Origin: Molossus alvarezi
Lineage: Eukaryota > Chordata > Mammalia > Chiroptera > Molossidae
Reading direction: 5' to 3'
Assembly (NCBI GenBank): GCA_037176705.1
Contig: CM073891.1
Location: 50,222,571-50,286,570 of the forward strand
Length of the DNA: 64,000 nt
Positions 10,813 through 22,480 of the stretch are shown piece after piece. Position numbers and translations under genes: made by a program. The notes below the pieces were generated by a model that was given only the letters and a program-made list of their open reading frames with translations, searched no databases and had not been told where the DNA came from. The first letter of the stretch is position 1. Each line of letters begins with the position of its first letter.

Positions 10813-12069
10813 TTTGCATATGTTTAGATACTTGATATGAATTTCAATGAACCAATGCACATGAAATATCTCATGCAGCTATTCTGTGTTTGTGTGTGTA
10901 TAATATTAACTGGATCTGCCTTTCTTCCTCTCGCCTCTGCCATTAAACCCAAGCTCTAGTTACGTTATGCTGGCAAATATTGCAACAGTCTAATCTCCTA
11001 GACTGTTTCCTTTTCTCCCCCCAAACTTGTTTTGAATCTTTTCACCCAAATTGCATACTGGGCTTCATAATGCAATTTCCTTTTCAGATTTTTGCAGCTG
11101 ATTCATACTTTGAATATGAAAAAAATCAGTAAATTAATATTGGATAATGATGTTACCTTGAAGATTAAACCCAGTCTTAAACACAAACTCATGGATCCTT
11201 CTCATGTTTGCCTTTAACAAGAACTCTCTACCCTGCAGCTACACTAGCTGGTGTTTTTGCAAACATGAGTATGCGTGTTTGGTTTCCCTCCATTAGTCCT
11301 CTGTTTACAACCCTGAAGTTCCTGCCTATACCATGCAGTTACTATATGAGAACTACCTTCTTTTATTCACCAGCCAAATTCTCTCACTCCATTAAAACTT
11401 TCCTCAAAACACAGGTTTTCCAAGGAGCCTTTCCAGATGAACACCAAACCCACAGACCACCCTGCTAACGAGTTTATGTATATCTTGTTTTATTGAATTT
11501 ATGTCTGCTGTTTAAGCATCTGCACAGTTTTCCCCAGAAACTTTTAATGTATAGTCTATATTTCCTATAATTTCTATTGCTGGGGTATGTGTGTAATAAA
11601 CACTGAACATGTAGCTGATCCCATCTTTTAAATATTTATTAACCTTTCATTTGTGAGAAGCACCAAGTTTTACAATTCACTAGGGAATTAGAAAATTTGA
11701 ATCTATAAAAACAAAGCAATTTTTAATAAATAAAATTGGTAGGGAACATTTGATAATGTTTGGGATTGTAACAATATGAACTTACAAATGGGTGTATCTA
11801 TAAAGAGAGTGATTGTTCATATTACACAGAAGGAATGTCTATGCTTCATAAACATTAGCTTTTAGGTCTTTTTTAAGATAAAAAGCAAAAGTTACTCTAC
11901 ACGTGTTGCAGATGGTGTTTATTGATAAAATAATACTCCTACCTAAAAAAAAAAACAGATAGACAGTTTTCTTATTTAAACTGAATTTTGGGATAACTCT
12001 TAACACCCTAGACTAGAGAAAATTAAATACTTAGATAACTTTTAAGTTAAGAAATTTTGAGATGACTAC
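10813..12069. other. Unassigned DNA
   Basis: Apart from the possible old repeat at 11.2-11.5 kb, no gene, RNA gene or named repeat is seen. Confidence 0.5.
11190..11470 (+). repeat. Possible ancient dispersed repeat
   Basis: The run CCTCAAAACACAGGTTTTCC followed by AAGGAGCCTTTCCAGATGAA resembles an old mammalian repeat containing 'aggccttccctgacc'. An 86-codon open frame (11208-11468) lies across it but looks incidental. The family is not identified with certainty. Confidence 0.35.
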
Positions 12070-12085
12070 AAAACATTGCCCATAG

Positions 12086-12321
12086 GCCTGGCCAGTGTTG
12101 CTCAGCGGTTTGGGTGCCATCCCATGGACTGAGAGGTCCCTGTTTGATTCCCAATCAGGGCACATGCCTGGGTTGTGGGCTCGATGCCCAGTAGGGGGTG
12201 TGCAGGAGGCAGCAGATTGATGTTTCTCTCTCCCATAGGTGTTTCTATCTCTTTCTCCCTTCCTCTCTCTCTCTAAAAAATAAATCAAAACATATTTAAA
12301 AAGTAATAATAATTAAAAAAT
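12086..12321 (+). mobile_element. VES-type SINE, type 2
   Basis: It is bounded by a perfect 16-bp target-site duplication AAAACATTGCCCATAG at 12070-12085 and 12322-12337. Box A is TGCTCAGCGG and box B is GTTTGATTCCC. The core reads TGCCTGGGTTGTGGGCTCG, and the tail is A-rich, (AAATA)-like. Confidence 0.95.
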
Positions 12322-12368
12322 AAAACATTGCCCATAGAATTACTGTAAATAGAAAAAATAAGTAATAC

Positions 12369-12864
12369 TGTGGTATACAGACTAATAGTCCCCTCCCCAA
12401 AGATCTCTCCACCCTAATCTTTTGTTCCCGTGAATATGTTACTTTGTATGTCAAAAGGAACTTTGCAGATGTAACTAGGTTGAGAACCTTGAGAAGGTTT
12501 TATTGGCCTGCATTACATCGGTGGCCCAGTGTAATCATGAGGTTCTTACAAGAGTTAGAGAAGGTGTGTGATGATAAAAGCAGGGTGTCAGTGATGTGAT
12601 GAGATTTAAAGACGCTATGCTGCTGGCTTTGCAGAAGAGGAAAGGAGTCCTGAGGCAATGAATTCAGGCAGCCTCCAGAAGGTAGAAAAGGCAAAAAAAA
12701 CCCAAAACCAGATTCTTCCTTAAAGACCTATTGAAATCTTAGTTCCCAGTGAAACCCATTTCGGATTCCTGACCTCTAGAATAGTACGATAAAAAACCTG
12801 TGTTGTCTTAAGTCACTATGTTCGTGGTAATTTACTACAGAAGCAATGATAGGAAACTAGTACA
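12369..12864 (+). mobile_element. MaLR-type (MLT1-like) LTR
   Basis: It starts TGTGGTATACAGACTAATAG and ends ACTAGTACA, with the family order between. That includes CCCTAATCTTTTGTTCCCGT, CTTTGCAGATGTAACTAGG, TTCCTGACCTCTAGAATAGT and GTTGTCTTAAGTCACTATG. It is the same kind of LTR as at 5.5 and 33.1 kb. No internal region is attached. Confidence 0.72.
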
Positions 12865-14224
12865 AACACTAATGATTTTGTTCCAGTCATTAGCTCCTGC
12901 ACATAGTTTAAGTATGGAAATGAAGCAACCTACAGATTTTCTGCCTGTGATGATAACTGCCAACAAAGAAATTGTCAAGAATTCTGAAGAAAATGATGAA
13001 GGAGGACATTTATATTGCTCCCTTTCAAATTGTAGCATGGGCTGGCTTCATAAGCATGTGACCTGTGAAGTCATACTTAAAAAGTTGCTTAAAAAGGCCC
13101 CTTGCTTGTTTTAATGTCCTGCTGTCACATCTTAAAATCCTTAACAATTCTTCAATAGATGCCTTGCATTTTCATTTTGCACTGAGCCTTAGAAATTATA
13201 TAGTCAATCCTAGCATAGCGTTGCTGTTTACAGCTATTGTAATACTCAGTTCACTCAGAAAGACAAGAGCAACAACATGTGACAAGAAGTGAAACAAAAA
13301 GGAGAAAGTGAAGGAGGAGGAGGAGACAATGTAAAAATCCAAAGCTGTGTGAGATCTCCAGAAAGTTTTCTGTATATGTAATCTTCCTCTCCTCTCCCAA
13401 CTTTTTAAGTCAGAGTGCAAGTAACCAATAATTATGGTAGCTCAGTCATGGTCACTTTTTATCTAGTGTAGTTAAGAAAATAAAACATAAGTCTCAATCT
13501 TCAATTCAATGTATGTTTAGTGGGCTGTAGGATTTTGTGATACAATTAAAAAGCTACAAAAACCTAAAGAATTATTGGGTAACATGTTGAATTGTACACT
13601 TAAGGCTATAAAATGCCATCCTAGGAAAACAATTATGAAATATCTATAAATAATGAAATATCTATAAAAATGTATCAATTACAACTAAATAAAATCAGTA
13701 GAAAAATTTAAACCTGATGGCATTTGCATAGGATAACTATACATTACAAAACCACATATCATTATCATCAAATACCAACTTCACCCTGTTATTTCATAAA
13801 AAGTTTTTGATTTCTGAAATCCTAACCGAGACTGATTCTTTTTGTTAAAATGAAAGACTATTCCTCATTAGCCTTCCTTTGATGAAATCCATAATTCAAA
13901 CAGAATATTAAAACCAACTAGTTAAGAAAATATTCTAAATATGGTATAACAATATATATACATACATATTTAAAATAAGTGTCATTTATTATATATTTAG
14001 AAAAGTATAAATTTAAATTAATAAAAAAATATTTCTTTAGACTATCTACTTGGAAGTTGCATAAGTAATTGCTGCTTTATTTTAGAGAAGACATTCCAAA
14101 AGTACAATTTCACAGACATAATTTAAAAAGCCAATTTTAAAATCAATAAAAAATTAAAGAAAAATACTGTATTTGGTTTAACCTAATATAAAGCAGAATC
14201 TTCAAAATGTTGTCTAAAATCTTC
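12865..14224. other. Unassigned AT-rich DNA
   Basis: Several 60-98 codon frames occur on both strands (12.8-13.4 kb) without domains, so they look like chance. A purine-rich stretch at 13297-13330 is simple sequence. Confidence 0.6.
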
Positions 14225-15113
14225 TTTGAAAATATATTATGTCCTCCCATTCAGTGAGTTGTCATTTCATTTAGTTGATGGTTTTCTTTGCTGTGTAAAA
14301 ACTTTTTAGTTTGATATAGTCCCATTTATTTTTTTTTTCTTTTGTTTCCCTTGCCTGAAGAAATATATCAGAAAAAAAATATTGCTATGAGAAATGTCTG
14401 AGATTTCACTGACCATTTTTTTTCTAGAATTTTTATGGTTTCAAGCCTAACATTTAAGTATGTAATTCATTTTGAGTTTACTCTTATGTATGGTGTAAGA
14501 AGGTGGCCTAGATTTTTTTTCACCTATCTGTCTAATTCCCCAATACCATTTATTAAGTAGACTATCTTTATCCCATTATGTATTCTTGCCTCCTTTATCA
14601 TATGTTAATTGACCATAAGAGCATGAGTTTATTTTTATGCTCTCTATTCTGTTCTATTGATGTATATGTCTGTTGCTATGCCAGCACCATGCTGTTTTGA
14701 CTTTGATGGCCTTAGAGTATAGTTTGATATTAAGTAGCATGATTCCTCCAACTTTGTTCTTTTTCCTCAATATTACTGGGCTATTTGAGGTCTTTTGTGA
14801 TTCCATATAAATTTTTGGAATATTTGTTCTAGTTCTGTGACATATGCCACTGGTATCTTGATAAAAATTGTGTTGAATCTATAGATTTATTTGGGTAGTA
14901 TGAACATTTTAATAATGTTAATTCTTTCTATCTGTGAACATGGTATATGCTTCCACTTATTTGTATCTTCTTCAAATTTTTCAATGTCTTACAATTTTCT
15001 GAGTAGAGGTCTTTTACATCCTTGGTTAAATTTATTTCTAGGTATTTTATTCTTTATGAAGTGATTGTGAATGGGATTGTTTTCTTAGTTTTCTTTTGTG
15101 ATAGTTTATTACA
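14225..15113 (-). mobile_element. L1 ORF2 segment, inverted 5' part of a twin-primed L1
   Basis: The reverse complement of L1 ORF2 downstream of the reverse transcriptase core. Phrases include AGTAGCATGATTCCTCCAAC, GATGGCCTTAGAGTATAG and CCATTTATTAAGTAGACTATC. Its coding-strand end (near 14225) corresponds to the L1 position where the plus-strand part at 15114 begins. The two parts are therefore adjacent in the L1 but head-to-head here, which fits twin priming. No intact frame remains. Confidence 0.85.
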
Positions 15114-16440
15114 TCTGATAAGCTGATATCCAAAATGTATAAAGAACTTATAAAACTCAACACCAAAAGATAAACAATTCAATTTAAGAAATAAGCAAAG
15201 GGCCCTGGCCAGTTTGGCTCAGCGGTTAGAGCGTCGGCCTGCGGTCCAGAGAGACCCGGGTTCGGTTCCCGCTAAGGGCACGTACTTCGGTTGCAGTTTG
15301 TCCCCGGCCCTGGTTGGTCGTGCGGGTGGCAGCCACTCGATGTGTCCCTTCACGTCGATGTTTCTCTCTCTCTCTCCTTCCTCTCTCTCCCTCCCACTCT
15401 ATCTGTACAAAAAATGGAAAAATATCCTCGGGTGAGGATAAAAAAAATAAATAAAGAAAGAAATAAGCAAAGGAACTGAATATTTTGGAGATACTTCTCC
15501 AAAGAGGATATACCAGTGGCCCATAGACATATGAAAAGATGCTCAACATTACTAATCATCAAGAGAGATGCAAATAAAAACCACAAAGAGATATCACTTC
15601 ACACCTGTTAGAATGGTTATCACCAATAAATCAACGAAGAACAAGTGTTGGAGAGTATGTGGAGAAAAGAAAACCTCCATGCAATGTTTGTGAGGATGCA
15701 GATTGGTGAAACTGCTGTGGAAAGCAGTATGGAGTTACCTCAAAAAAATTAAAAACAGAACTGCCTTATTACCTAACGATTCCACTTCTGGGAATTTATC
15801 CAAAGAAACAGGACACATTGATTTGAAAGACTATATGCACCCCTATGTTCATTGGAGCATCATTTACTGTAGCTAAAATTTGGAAGCAACCCAAATGCCC
15901 ACCAGTAGATGAGTGAATAAAAAAACTATGGTACACTCACACAATGGAATATTACTATGTCACACACACACACACAAATAAGGAAATCTTACCCTGTGCG
16001 ACTGCATGAATGAACCTGGAGAGTATTATGCTAACTGAAATAAGCCAGTCAGAGAAAGACAAGTACCATATGATTTCAATCATATGTGGAATCTAATGAA
16101 CAAAACGAACAAGGAAAATAGAAACAGACTTATAGAGAGAGAGCAGGCTGCCAGCTGCCAGAGGACTGGGTAGGGGGGCTGGAAGGATTGAGCAAAAAAG
16201 AAAAAAGAGGGGAAAACTCACGGACATAGACAACAGCTTGGTAATGGTCAGTGGCTGGGAGGAGGATACGGGGGAATGAATGGTGATGAAACAAGATTTG
16301 ACTTGGGGTAGTAAACACACAATACATATACATATGATGTGTTGTGGAACTGTACACCTGAAACCTGTATAATTTTGTTAATCAGTTTCAGCCCAATAAA
16401 TTCAATAAAAAGGAATAAAAATAAATAAAAATACCAAAAA
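15114..16440 (+). mobile_element. L1 3' part (ORF2 end and 3' UTR) of the twin-primed L1
   Basis: It starts ACATCTGATAAGCTGATATCC, runs through the last part of ORF2 (TTCCACTTCTGGGAATTTATC, CCCACCAGTAGATGAGTG, GAATATTACTATGTCA), then the 3' UTR, and ends ATTCAATAAAAAGGAATAAAA. ORF2 is broken by stops and a (CA)n expansion at 15962-15976. A young SINE (15202-15457) splits it. I could not find a clear target-site duplication for the whole element. Confidence 0.87.
15202..15457 (+). mobile_element. Young VES-type SINE, type 1, inserted in L1
   Basis: Near-consensus copy. Box A TGGCTCAGCGG is at 15215-15225 and box B GGTTCGGTTCC at 15259-15269. The core is GTTGCAGTTTGTCCCCGGCC and the tail GGGTGAGGATAAAAAAAT. 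It has a perfect 16-bp target-site duplication AAGAAATAAGCAAAGG at 15186-15201 and 15458-15473. The 73- and 107-codon frames over it are read-through shadows. Confidence 0.96.
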
Positions 16441-16525
16441 AAGTGCGATAATGCTTGCTCCATATCATTAGGTATATGACAAGTACTCTTCATAAGTTGT
16501 TTTACAAAGAAATAAAACACCTTAC

Positions 16526-16526
16526 T

Positions 16527-16567
<41 letters not shown>
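16526..16567. repeat. (CT)n followed by (TA)n
   Basis: About twelve CT units run straight into about eight TA units. A long T run at 16664-16692 lies downstream. The 165-codon minus-strand open frame crossing this area (16248-16745) is mostly low-complexity (poly-Lys, Glu-Arg) and L1-derived, not a gene. Confidence 0.93.
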
Positions 16568-16862
16568 CATACAATATTATAATATAACATTTTACAATGA
16601 TAAAAATTGTAATTGAGAAATTAAAACTGAATTGAGAAAACAGATCTGGGTTTTCATAGCCAGTTTTTTTTTTTGTTTTTTTTTTTTTTTTGTGGCTTGT
16701 CATTAAACATCTCTGGCTCCTGTTTTTGTTTTCACCTACAAACAAGAAGTCTGGTCCAACTTGTATCTAGAGTGCTTCCCAACTTGTTTCAATATTGCTT
16801 CCAAAGGAATTTCCCCAAGAGAAAATTGTTGCTGCTATGACTGATTTAAGAATAAATGATGA

Positions 16863-17113
16863 GCTCTGGCCGGTTTGGCTCAGTGGTTAGAGCATCAGCC
16901 TGTGGGCCAGAGAGTCCTGGGTTCGGTTGCCACTAAGGGCATGTACCTCGGTTGCAGTTTGTCCCTGGCCCCGGTTAGGGTCATGTGGGCGGCAACCAGT
17001 CGATGTGTCTCTCTCACATCGATGTTTCTCTCTCTCTTCCTCCCTCTCTCCCTCCCACTCTATCTGAGGGTAGGTGCAAAAATGTCCTCAGGTGAGGATT
17101 AAAAAATAAAAAA
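16863..17113 (+). mobile_element. VES-type SINE, type 1
   Basis: Head GCTCTGGCCGGTTTGGCTCA, box B GGGTTCGGTTGCC, core TACCTCGGTTGCAGTTTGTC, and tail CCTCAGGTGAGGATTAAAAA. The target-site duplication AAATGATGA is at 16854-16862 and 17114-17122. Confidence 0.94.
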
Positions 17114-17122
17114 AAATGATGA

Positions 17123-19576
17123 ATCAAGAAAATGAGATGCTTGCTTTTGAATTCTATTATTTCTTAAATAACAATAGATGTTAACATTTCTCCAGTTCAA
17201 GAAAATGCTCTAAAATTCAAGATTCATAAAGACACCTGTGGTATCTATAATTTAGACTCAAATTAGCATAGATTTTTTTTATAAATATACAGTAAAACCT
17301 TGCTGTTCAGTTAAAAACAATTTTTCATTAACATTGAGAATATTTTGTTTGCCCTTGCATACTAATGTAGACTTAGTCTGAAAAGCACCATTGTGCTGTC
17401 AGAAATCTATTGTCAAGTTAACTGTCCTGTTGTTTTATTTTCTAATCACAGGCAGGATGGACATTTTTAAATGAATTATATACAACCTCATCTTGAATAA
17501 AATGTGTTTTTCTTACAGGTTAAAACAACACTTACAAAAATGTTTATTTAACTTGAAGACATAGTTTACAATCTCCCACTAAATAAAGCCCATACATTTC
17601 AACCCGTCATTCAAGAGCCTATACAACCCGGCGCCAACCTATCTTTAGAGCTTTATCTCCTCCTACCCAGTTTGACACATCCGAAACTCCTAAACCATTT
17701 ACTTTCCTACATTTGTTTTATGTTTTCCTGCTCACCTATCTTCCTGCCTTAAATGTCTTCCAAGTTGTCTTTGTGTTTCCAAGTCTAACCTACTTCAAAG
17801 CTGATCTAGTTCTAGGTCATTAATAAAAACATCCCAGATCCTGTTCTCTCCTACATCCCCACCTTCCCTTGCCACGTCAGTCTCAGAAATTATTTCACTA
17901 TCCTCTGCAATTCAAAAAGAATCTCTTTTTTATGGCCCTAAGATTATTTAGCACATCCAAATATATACAATGAAAAGTTCCCTTATGAGGTTTTTGAAAG
18001 AGTCTTGAAGTCAGAAACCATATTTCTTAGCTGTTTTTCTTCCTCCTATCATTAAGCATGTCTTAGTTTGAGACTGTGCATGCATCCAAAGTAATATGTG
18101 AATGAGTATATAACTAGTAAATGAGAATGAAGAGCGTCCTGTAGCTTTAATTATAACAATAGTAGAGGCTAAAATAGACAGATTGCAACATTATGATTCA
18201 ATCATAATTGCTTATGTCATCTTAAATTGTCTAACATAATTGTTTTAGGGCTGTCACGAGACGATTTTTTATCAATGCAAGAAATACCCAGTTAAAAAAC
18301 TCTGCTCTTTGAAACTTTTACAATCCTAGAAGGCAAGTCATTATTCTTTCGCCTCCTTCTCCTTGGACTTATCCCAAGGCAGTAATAATGTTTTATTAAT
18401 TATATATAGATCTATATTTTCAAAGCAGTTTAGAACCATTAATTTGTTAAACCAAACTACACACAAGTAGAACAAGGTGAGTGTGATTAAATGCATCTGA
18501 GAGACGAGAAAGCAGCAGTCACACAGAAGTGGTCTTTTCCCAGCCAGGGGCAGGCTGGGGTCTCTGGGTGCTGGAACTGAGATTCCACTGTAGGAGCAAC
18601 CAAACACTGACCTGCCCTTATGTGTTTTCATTTCAATTAGCCTTCATTTCCGTAGTCAGAGTTAGGAGCAAATCTTATGTTAATGATCTTCAGTTCAAAT
18701 AGATGACTAATAGTAAAATGAAGTTTTAAAATTTCACTATTACAATTATTGAGAAAGTACTATTCTCTACTTTTAGTTAAATATCTGAAGATATTGATAA
18801 ATAATAAGCATTATAATTCTTTAAACACCACTGAACAAGTAATTGTCAGTATCTAGATAGAATGAAACCTACAACTGCATTTTATGGTGGTTGTCATTTG
18901 TCCTGGATTGAAGAACAATCTTTCTGAAAGACCTGATTTTTTAAACTCTAATGTTATGAACAAATACATATGTATATGATAAAAATATCACCTCTAAAAT
19001 ATAATATGCATTTGTCTTCAGAGATATAAATTTTGCCAAAGATAACTTTTCCCTTCAAAGTTTTAGTTACACTTGTCATTGCAAAATTGATTTGAAAGTA
19101 GATTTTCTTCCTTTACGTTCAAGGTTGTGATTTGGAGTGATGTGGCAATAAATTATTTAAAGTTCTTTTCCCTCTACTCTTGGACCAAACAAATCTCTAA
19201 AGAAATTGTCTGTTCCTAGTCAGTATCTCAGGAATGTGTAAAGTTATTTTACCCCGGTGGGGATGAGGGTTTTTCACCTTATTTATGGCTGGCATTTTTA
19301 TGCTTTTGACTCGCACAGCCTCTCTCTCACTGTGAAGCCAATCGTACTTCCTGAGAGGTTAAGATAATTTACCATTGTTGGATATATTTTTCACTCAAAC
19401 TGATGCAAAAAATTAGACACATGACTCCTGTTAGTGTCAATTCTAGTGATCCATAATGTAAAAATCAGGACTTTGCATAAAAAGCATCTGCTTCCTTTGA
19501 TTCAAAACCATAAAAGTGTTTGCATATGTCCACATACTCCGACGCTAATTCACAGGCACAACATAAGGAGATAGAA
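17123..19576. other. Mostly unassigned AT-rich DNA
   Basis: Apart from the possible old repeat at 17.6-18.1 kb, no gene or named repeat is seen. The 96-codon minus frame at 18341-18631 lies in a GC-richer patch. It has one hydrophobic run but no recognisable family and could be chance. Confidence 0.55.
17580..18070 (+). repeat. Possible ancient dispersed repeat
   Basis: Phrases such as ATTCAAGAGCCTATACAACC, GCGCCAACCTATCTTTAGAG and CTTTATCTCCTCCTACCC resemble a very old mammalian repeat ('ttcaaggccctccacaatctggccccaacctac'). It is strongly decayed and the family is not certain. Confidence 0.4.
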
Positions 19577-19587
19577 CCAATCCATGT

Positions 19588-19638
19588 GCCCGGGCTGGTT
19601 TGCTCAGTGGTTAGAGCGGCGGCCTGCGGTCCAGAGAG
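19588..19638 (+). mobile_element. Tailless 51-bp 5' fragment of a VES-type SINE
   Basis: Only the first 51 bp of a type 1 SINE are present, from GCCCGGGCTGG to GGTCCAGAGAG. That covers box A and the anticodon-arm-like region but not box B, body or tail. It is flanked by a perfect 11-bp direct repeat CCAATCCATGT at 19577-19587 and 19639-19649. This is the structure of a tailless retropseudogene: target-site duplications but no A tail. Confidence 0.9.
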
Positions 19639-19649
19639 CCAATCCATGT

Positions 19650-20032
19650 AATTTTGATACTAAGTGGTCACCTGCATAAAGAAGAAACTGAACTGACTGT
19701 TGAACCCACACATTTTAAACCTTCTGTTAATGTTTCCTTTGAATTTATGCTGTAGATATAAAAAAAACACTAAAGATTTATGACAAATCAGTAATGAGAA
19801 TATATAGATTCAATCTAAATTGCCTATACCATTTATATCAATTTCTTCTTTGCAATTCCACACATCACTTTCTTTACTATCACTTCAGTCATTTTCACAG
19901 GTTCACAAAAGAAATTACCAACACTTCAAACACTATTTCTGACCTGGAGTTTCTAAAAAACAACTTCCTCTAAAATGACTGATACCTGTACCTCTGGGTA
20001 AAAAAAAGGCTCATCCTCCAGAGCAATCAACA
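19650..20032. other. Unassigned DNA
   Basis: No gene or named repeat is seen between the SINE fragment and the L1 3' end at 20043. Confidence 0.6.
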
Positions 20033-20042
20033 CAGGTAAAGC

Positions 20043-20176
20043 TTTTTTATTGAATTTATTGGGGTGACACTGGTTAACAAAATTATACAGATTTCAGGTG
20101 CCCAATTCCACCACACATCATCGGTACACTGTATTGTGTGTTCACCACCCCAAGGCAAGTCTCGGTCCATCCAGGT
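20043..20176 (-). mobile_element. L1 3' end fragment
   Basis: Reverse complement of an old L1 3' end: TTTTTTATTGAATTTATTGG, then GGGTGACACTGGTTAAC, then TGTGTGTTCACCACCCCAAG. Imperfect direct repeats CAGGT-AAAGCTTTT (from 20033) and CAGGTTAAACTTTT (from 20172) may be the target-site duplication. Confidence 0.82.
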
Positions 20177-20186
20177 TAAACTTTTA

Positions 20187-21300
20187 AATGTCTTCAATCC
20201 ACTCTCCTTTCAAGTATCTTGAGGGAAGCAAGAGTGCAAGGGTCAAGCTTGCATCTGAGTTTCATTACAGGACACTGTACTGGGATTCCTCTTGAGACCG
20301 TTTTTTCCTTCAACTTACAGCATATGTTATGCTTAAAGGTGGAAAGGCTATTTTCTCCCTCCACATCACTGGGAATCCAGGCATCTTGCCTCATTTAGGT
20401 ACTTTGATGTTTTCATTGGAGTTGGGGCTACTAGAGGAATTGATTTAAGAGAGACTTCTGTTTTAGCATCATGATTGCTTTAAATGGCAAAATAATTGAC
20501 AAATGGCTGGCTCAAATGAAGTATTTCAAAAGAGACAGAAAGCAGTGCAAATTTTTCCAGTGTTTAAACTGGTCATACAATTCTTCATAATTTTGTCTTT
20601 AAAATGTAAAAGAAAATAAGTTAGATTAATGGACACATATGCAAATCCACTCTGTTTATAAAACAAGTACATGCATATTACACATGCATGTATGTGCATA
20701 CACACGTACGGATGTACATGAAGCTTTAGAAGTAGGAAGTACATGGACTATGCAAGTCTCTGGAAACTACGTGTACTTCTTGTAGTGACTTTAGTGTTTG
20801 TTTAACAGCTGCTTTCATTACATAGTAAAATCCATGAGGCACTAATCACTAAAGATTACCTCTAGGCAAAGTAAAAATAACACTCTGACCTACGTTGTTA
20901 GCCTTTCCACTCGCTTGTACCATACAGTGATTTTTTTTTAATGCAAGGTGGAAATTAAACTGAGCATCTGGAGAGCATTCCTGCCCCATTTGGATCACAC
21001 TCTCCTTCTCTCTAAACACCAAAGCACATTGTGTTGAGGTATAAATATACTGATTCATCTCTGTTCTTAACTGTCTGCAATGTGGAAGTGTATGGTAATG
21101 ATTTCTTTAAAAAAAAAAAATCTGAACTATATGGTAATTGGGTCCAAATAACATAAGCTACTAAAGAAGCTCTTTTTACTCTCTCTCTCTGCAATGACTG
21201 AACAAGTTCCAACACATACTCTTAGAGAAAGATTCACACAAACATAATCAAGTGTGGTTAAGTATAGTTTGATTCAATGTACCTATTTGTTTTTTTCTTT
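20187..21300. other. Unassigned DNA with a pur/pyr alternating stretch
   Basis: No gene seen. 20665-20720 is rich in alternating purine/pyrimidine steps (ACATGCATATTACACATGCA) and is simple sequence. An octamer ATGCAAAT at 20639-20646 is a POU-type motif but occurs by chance at this scale. A pair of 60-70 codon minus frames show no domain. Confidence 0.55.
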
Positions 21301-21304
21301 TCTA

Positions 21305-22480
21305 TTCTTACTTTTCTTTTCAATACATTTTTCATTTTATAATAGTTTTAGATTTATAGAAAAAATTACAAAGATAATACAGAGTGTTTCTGTGTACTCC
21401 ACATGTAGTTCTCCAATTCTTTACATCCTAAGATGGCCTAGAATGTCCAATACAATGAATGGGTCAATACTGATATATCATTATTAGCTAAAGTTCATAC
21501 TCCATTCAGATTTCTTAGTTTTTTTGTTTGTTTGTTTGTTTGTTTGTTTGTTTATCCTCACCCAAGGACATTTTTTCCACTTTTTATTCAGACAGAGCAG
21601 GAGGGAGAGAGAGGAAGAGAGGGAGAGAGAGAAACATCGATGTGAAAGGGACACATCGAGTGGCTGCCACCCACATGACCCAACCAGGGCCAGGGACAAA
21701 CTGCAACCAAAGTACATGCCCTTAGTGGGAACTGAACCCCGGTCTCTCTGGACTGCAGGCCGACATTCTAACCGCTGAGCAAAACCGTCCTGGGCAGATT
21801 TCTTAGTTTTCAAGTGATTGTCGTTTTTCTGTTTTGGAACCTCATAATGGGTTTAGTTGTCATGTCTTCGTAGGCTCCTCTTGGCTGCAACATTTTCTCA
21901 GACTTTCCTTGTTTTTGGTGACTTTGATATTTTTGAGGGGTACTGATTAGGTATTTTGTAGAATGTACATCAATTGGGATTTGATTAATGTTCTTCTCAT
22001 AATCAGACTGAGGATACAGGTTTGGGGAGGAAGACCACGGGGATAAATCATCAATTTCATCAAACTGTATTAAGGGTACATACTGTCAACATGACTTATC
22101 ATTGACCTTGACCTTGATCACCTGGTTGAAGTAGTGTTTGTCAGGTTTCTGTTCTGTAGCTACTCCTTTCTCCCTCTTTATATTTTACTCTTTTGGAGGA
22201 AATCAATCACTATTTGCAGCCCACACGTAAGGAAGAGAGAGTTATGCTACAGCTACTTGAGAGCAGAATATCTACATAAGTTATTTGGAATTCTTCTACA
22301 TGGGGATCTTTTTATTCTCCCCCATTTCTTTATTTATCTAATAATTAATTTTTATCAGTGTGGACATGTGGATATTATTTTATATTTGGATTATGATCTA
22401 ATACTACTTAATATTTTTGCTAAAATTCTTCCAGCTTTGGTCATTGAGAATTTCTTAAGATACTTCTGTGTTCCTTTGCC
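21305..22480 (-). mobile_element. Old L1 3' UTR (L1M-like), split by a SINE
   Basis: Reads as the reverse complement of a long old L1 3' UTR. Recognised phrases are TTAGATTTATAGAAAAAATT, TTTAGTTGTCATGTCTTCG, ACATGACTTATCATTGACC, CTTGATCACCTGGTTGAAG and TATTTGGAATTCTTCTACAT. A SINE interrupts it at 21523-21794. The 116-codon plus frame at 22134-22484 lies in this UTR and is not a gene. Confidence 0.75.
21523..21794 (-). mobile_element. VES-type SINE, type 1, minus strand
   Basis: The tail is a (GTTT)n run, then ATCCTCACCCAAGGACATTT, body AAACATCGATGTGAAAGGG, core CAAACTGCAACCAAAGTAC and box B GGAACTGAACCCC. The perfect 16-bp target-site duplication CAGATTTCTTAGTTTT is at 21507-21522 and 21795-21810. 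Confidence 0.95.

Noticed and set aside
12818..13292. 98- and 75-codon plus frames plus opposite-strand partners
   Set aside because: Start inside the LTR end and continue into unrelated DNA; no domain and conflicting strands.
15202..15275. Possible tRNA gene (good box A and box B)
   Set aside because: It is the head of a VES-type SINE with body, tail and target-site duplication, not a free-standing tRNA gene.
16248..16745. 165-codon minus-strand open frame
   Set aside because: It is made of L1 3' UTR, (GA)n/(TA)n and poly-A runs giving poly-Lys and Glu-Arg strings; low complexity, no domain.
20639..20646. POU octamer ATGCAAAT as a regulatory site
   Set aside because: A single 8-bp match is expected by chance in AT-rich DNA; no supporting context.
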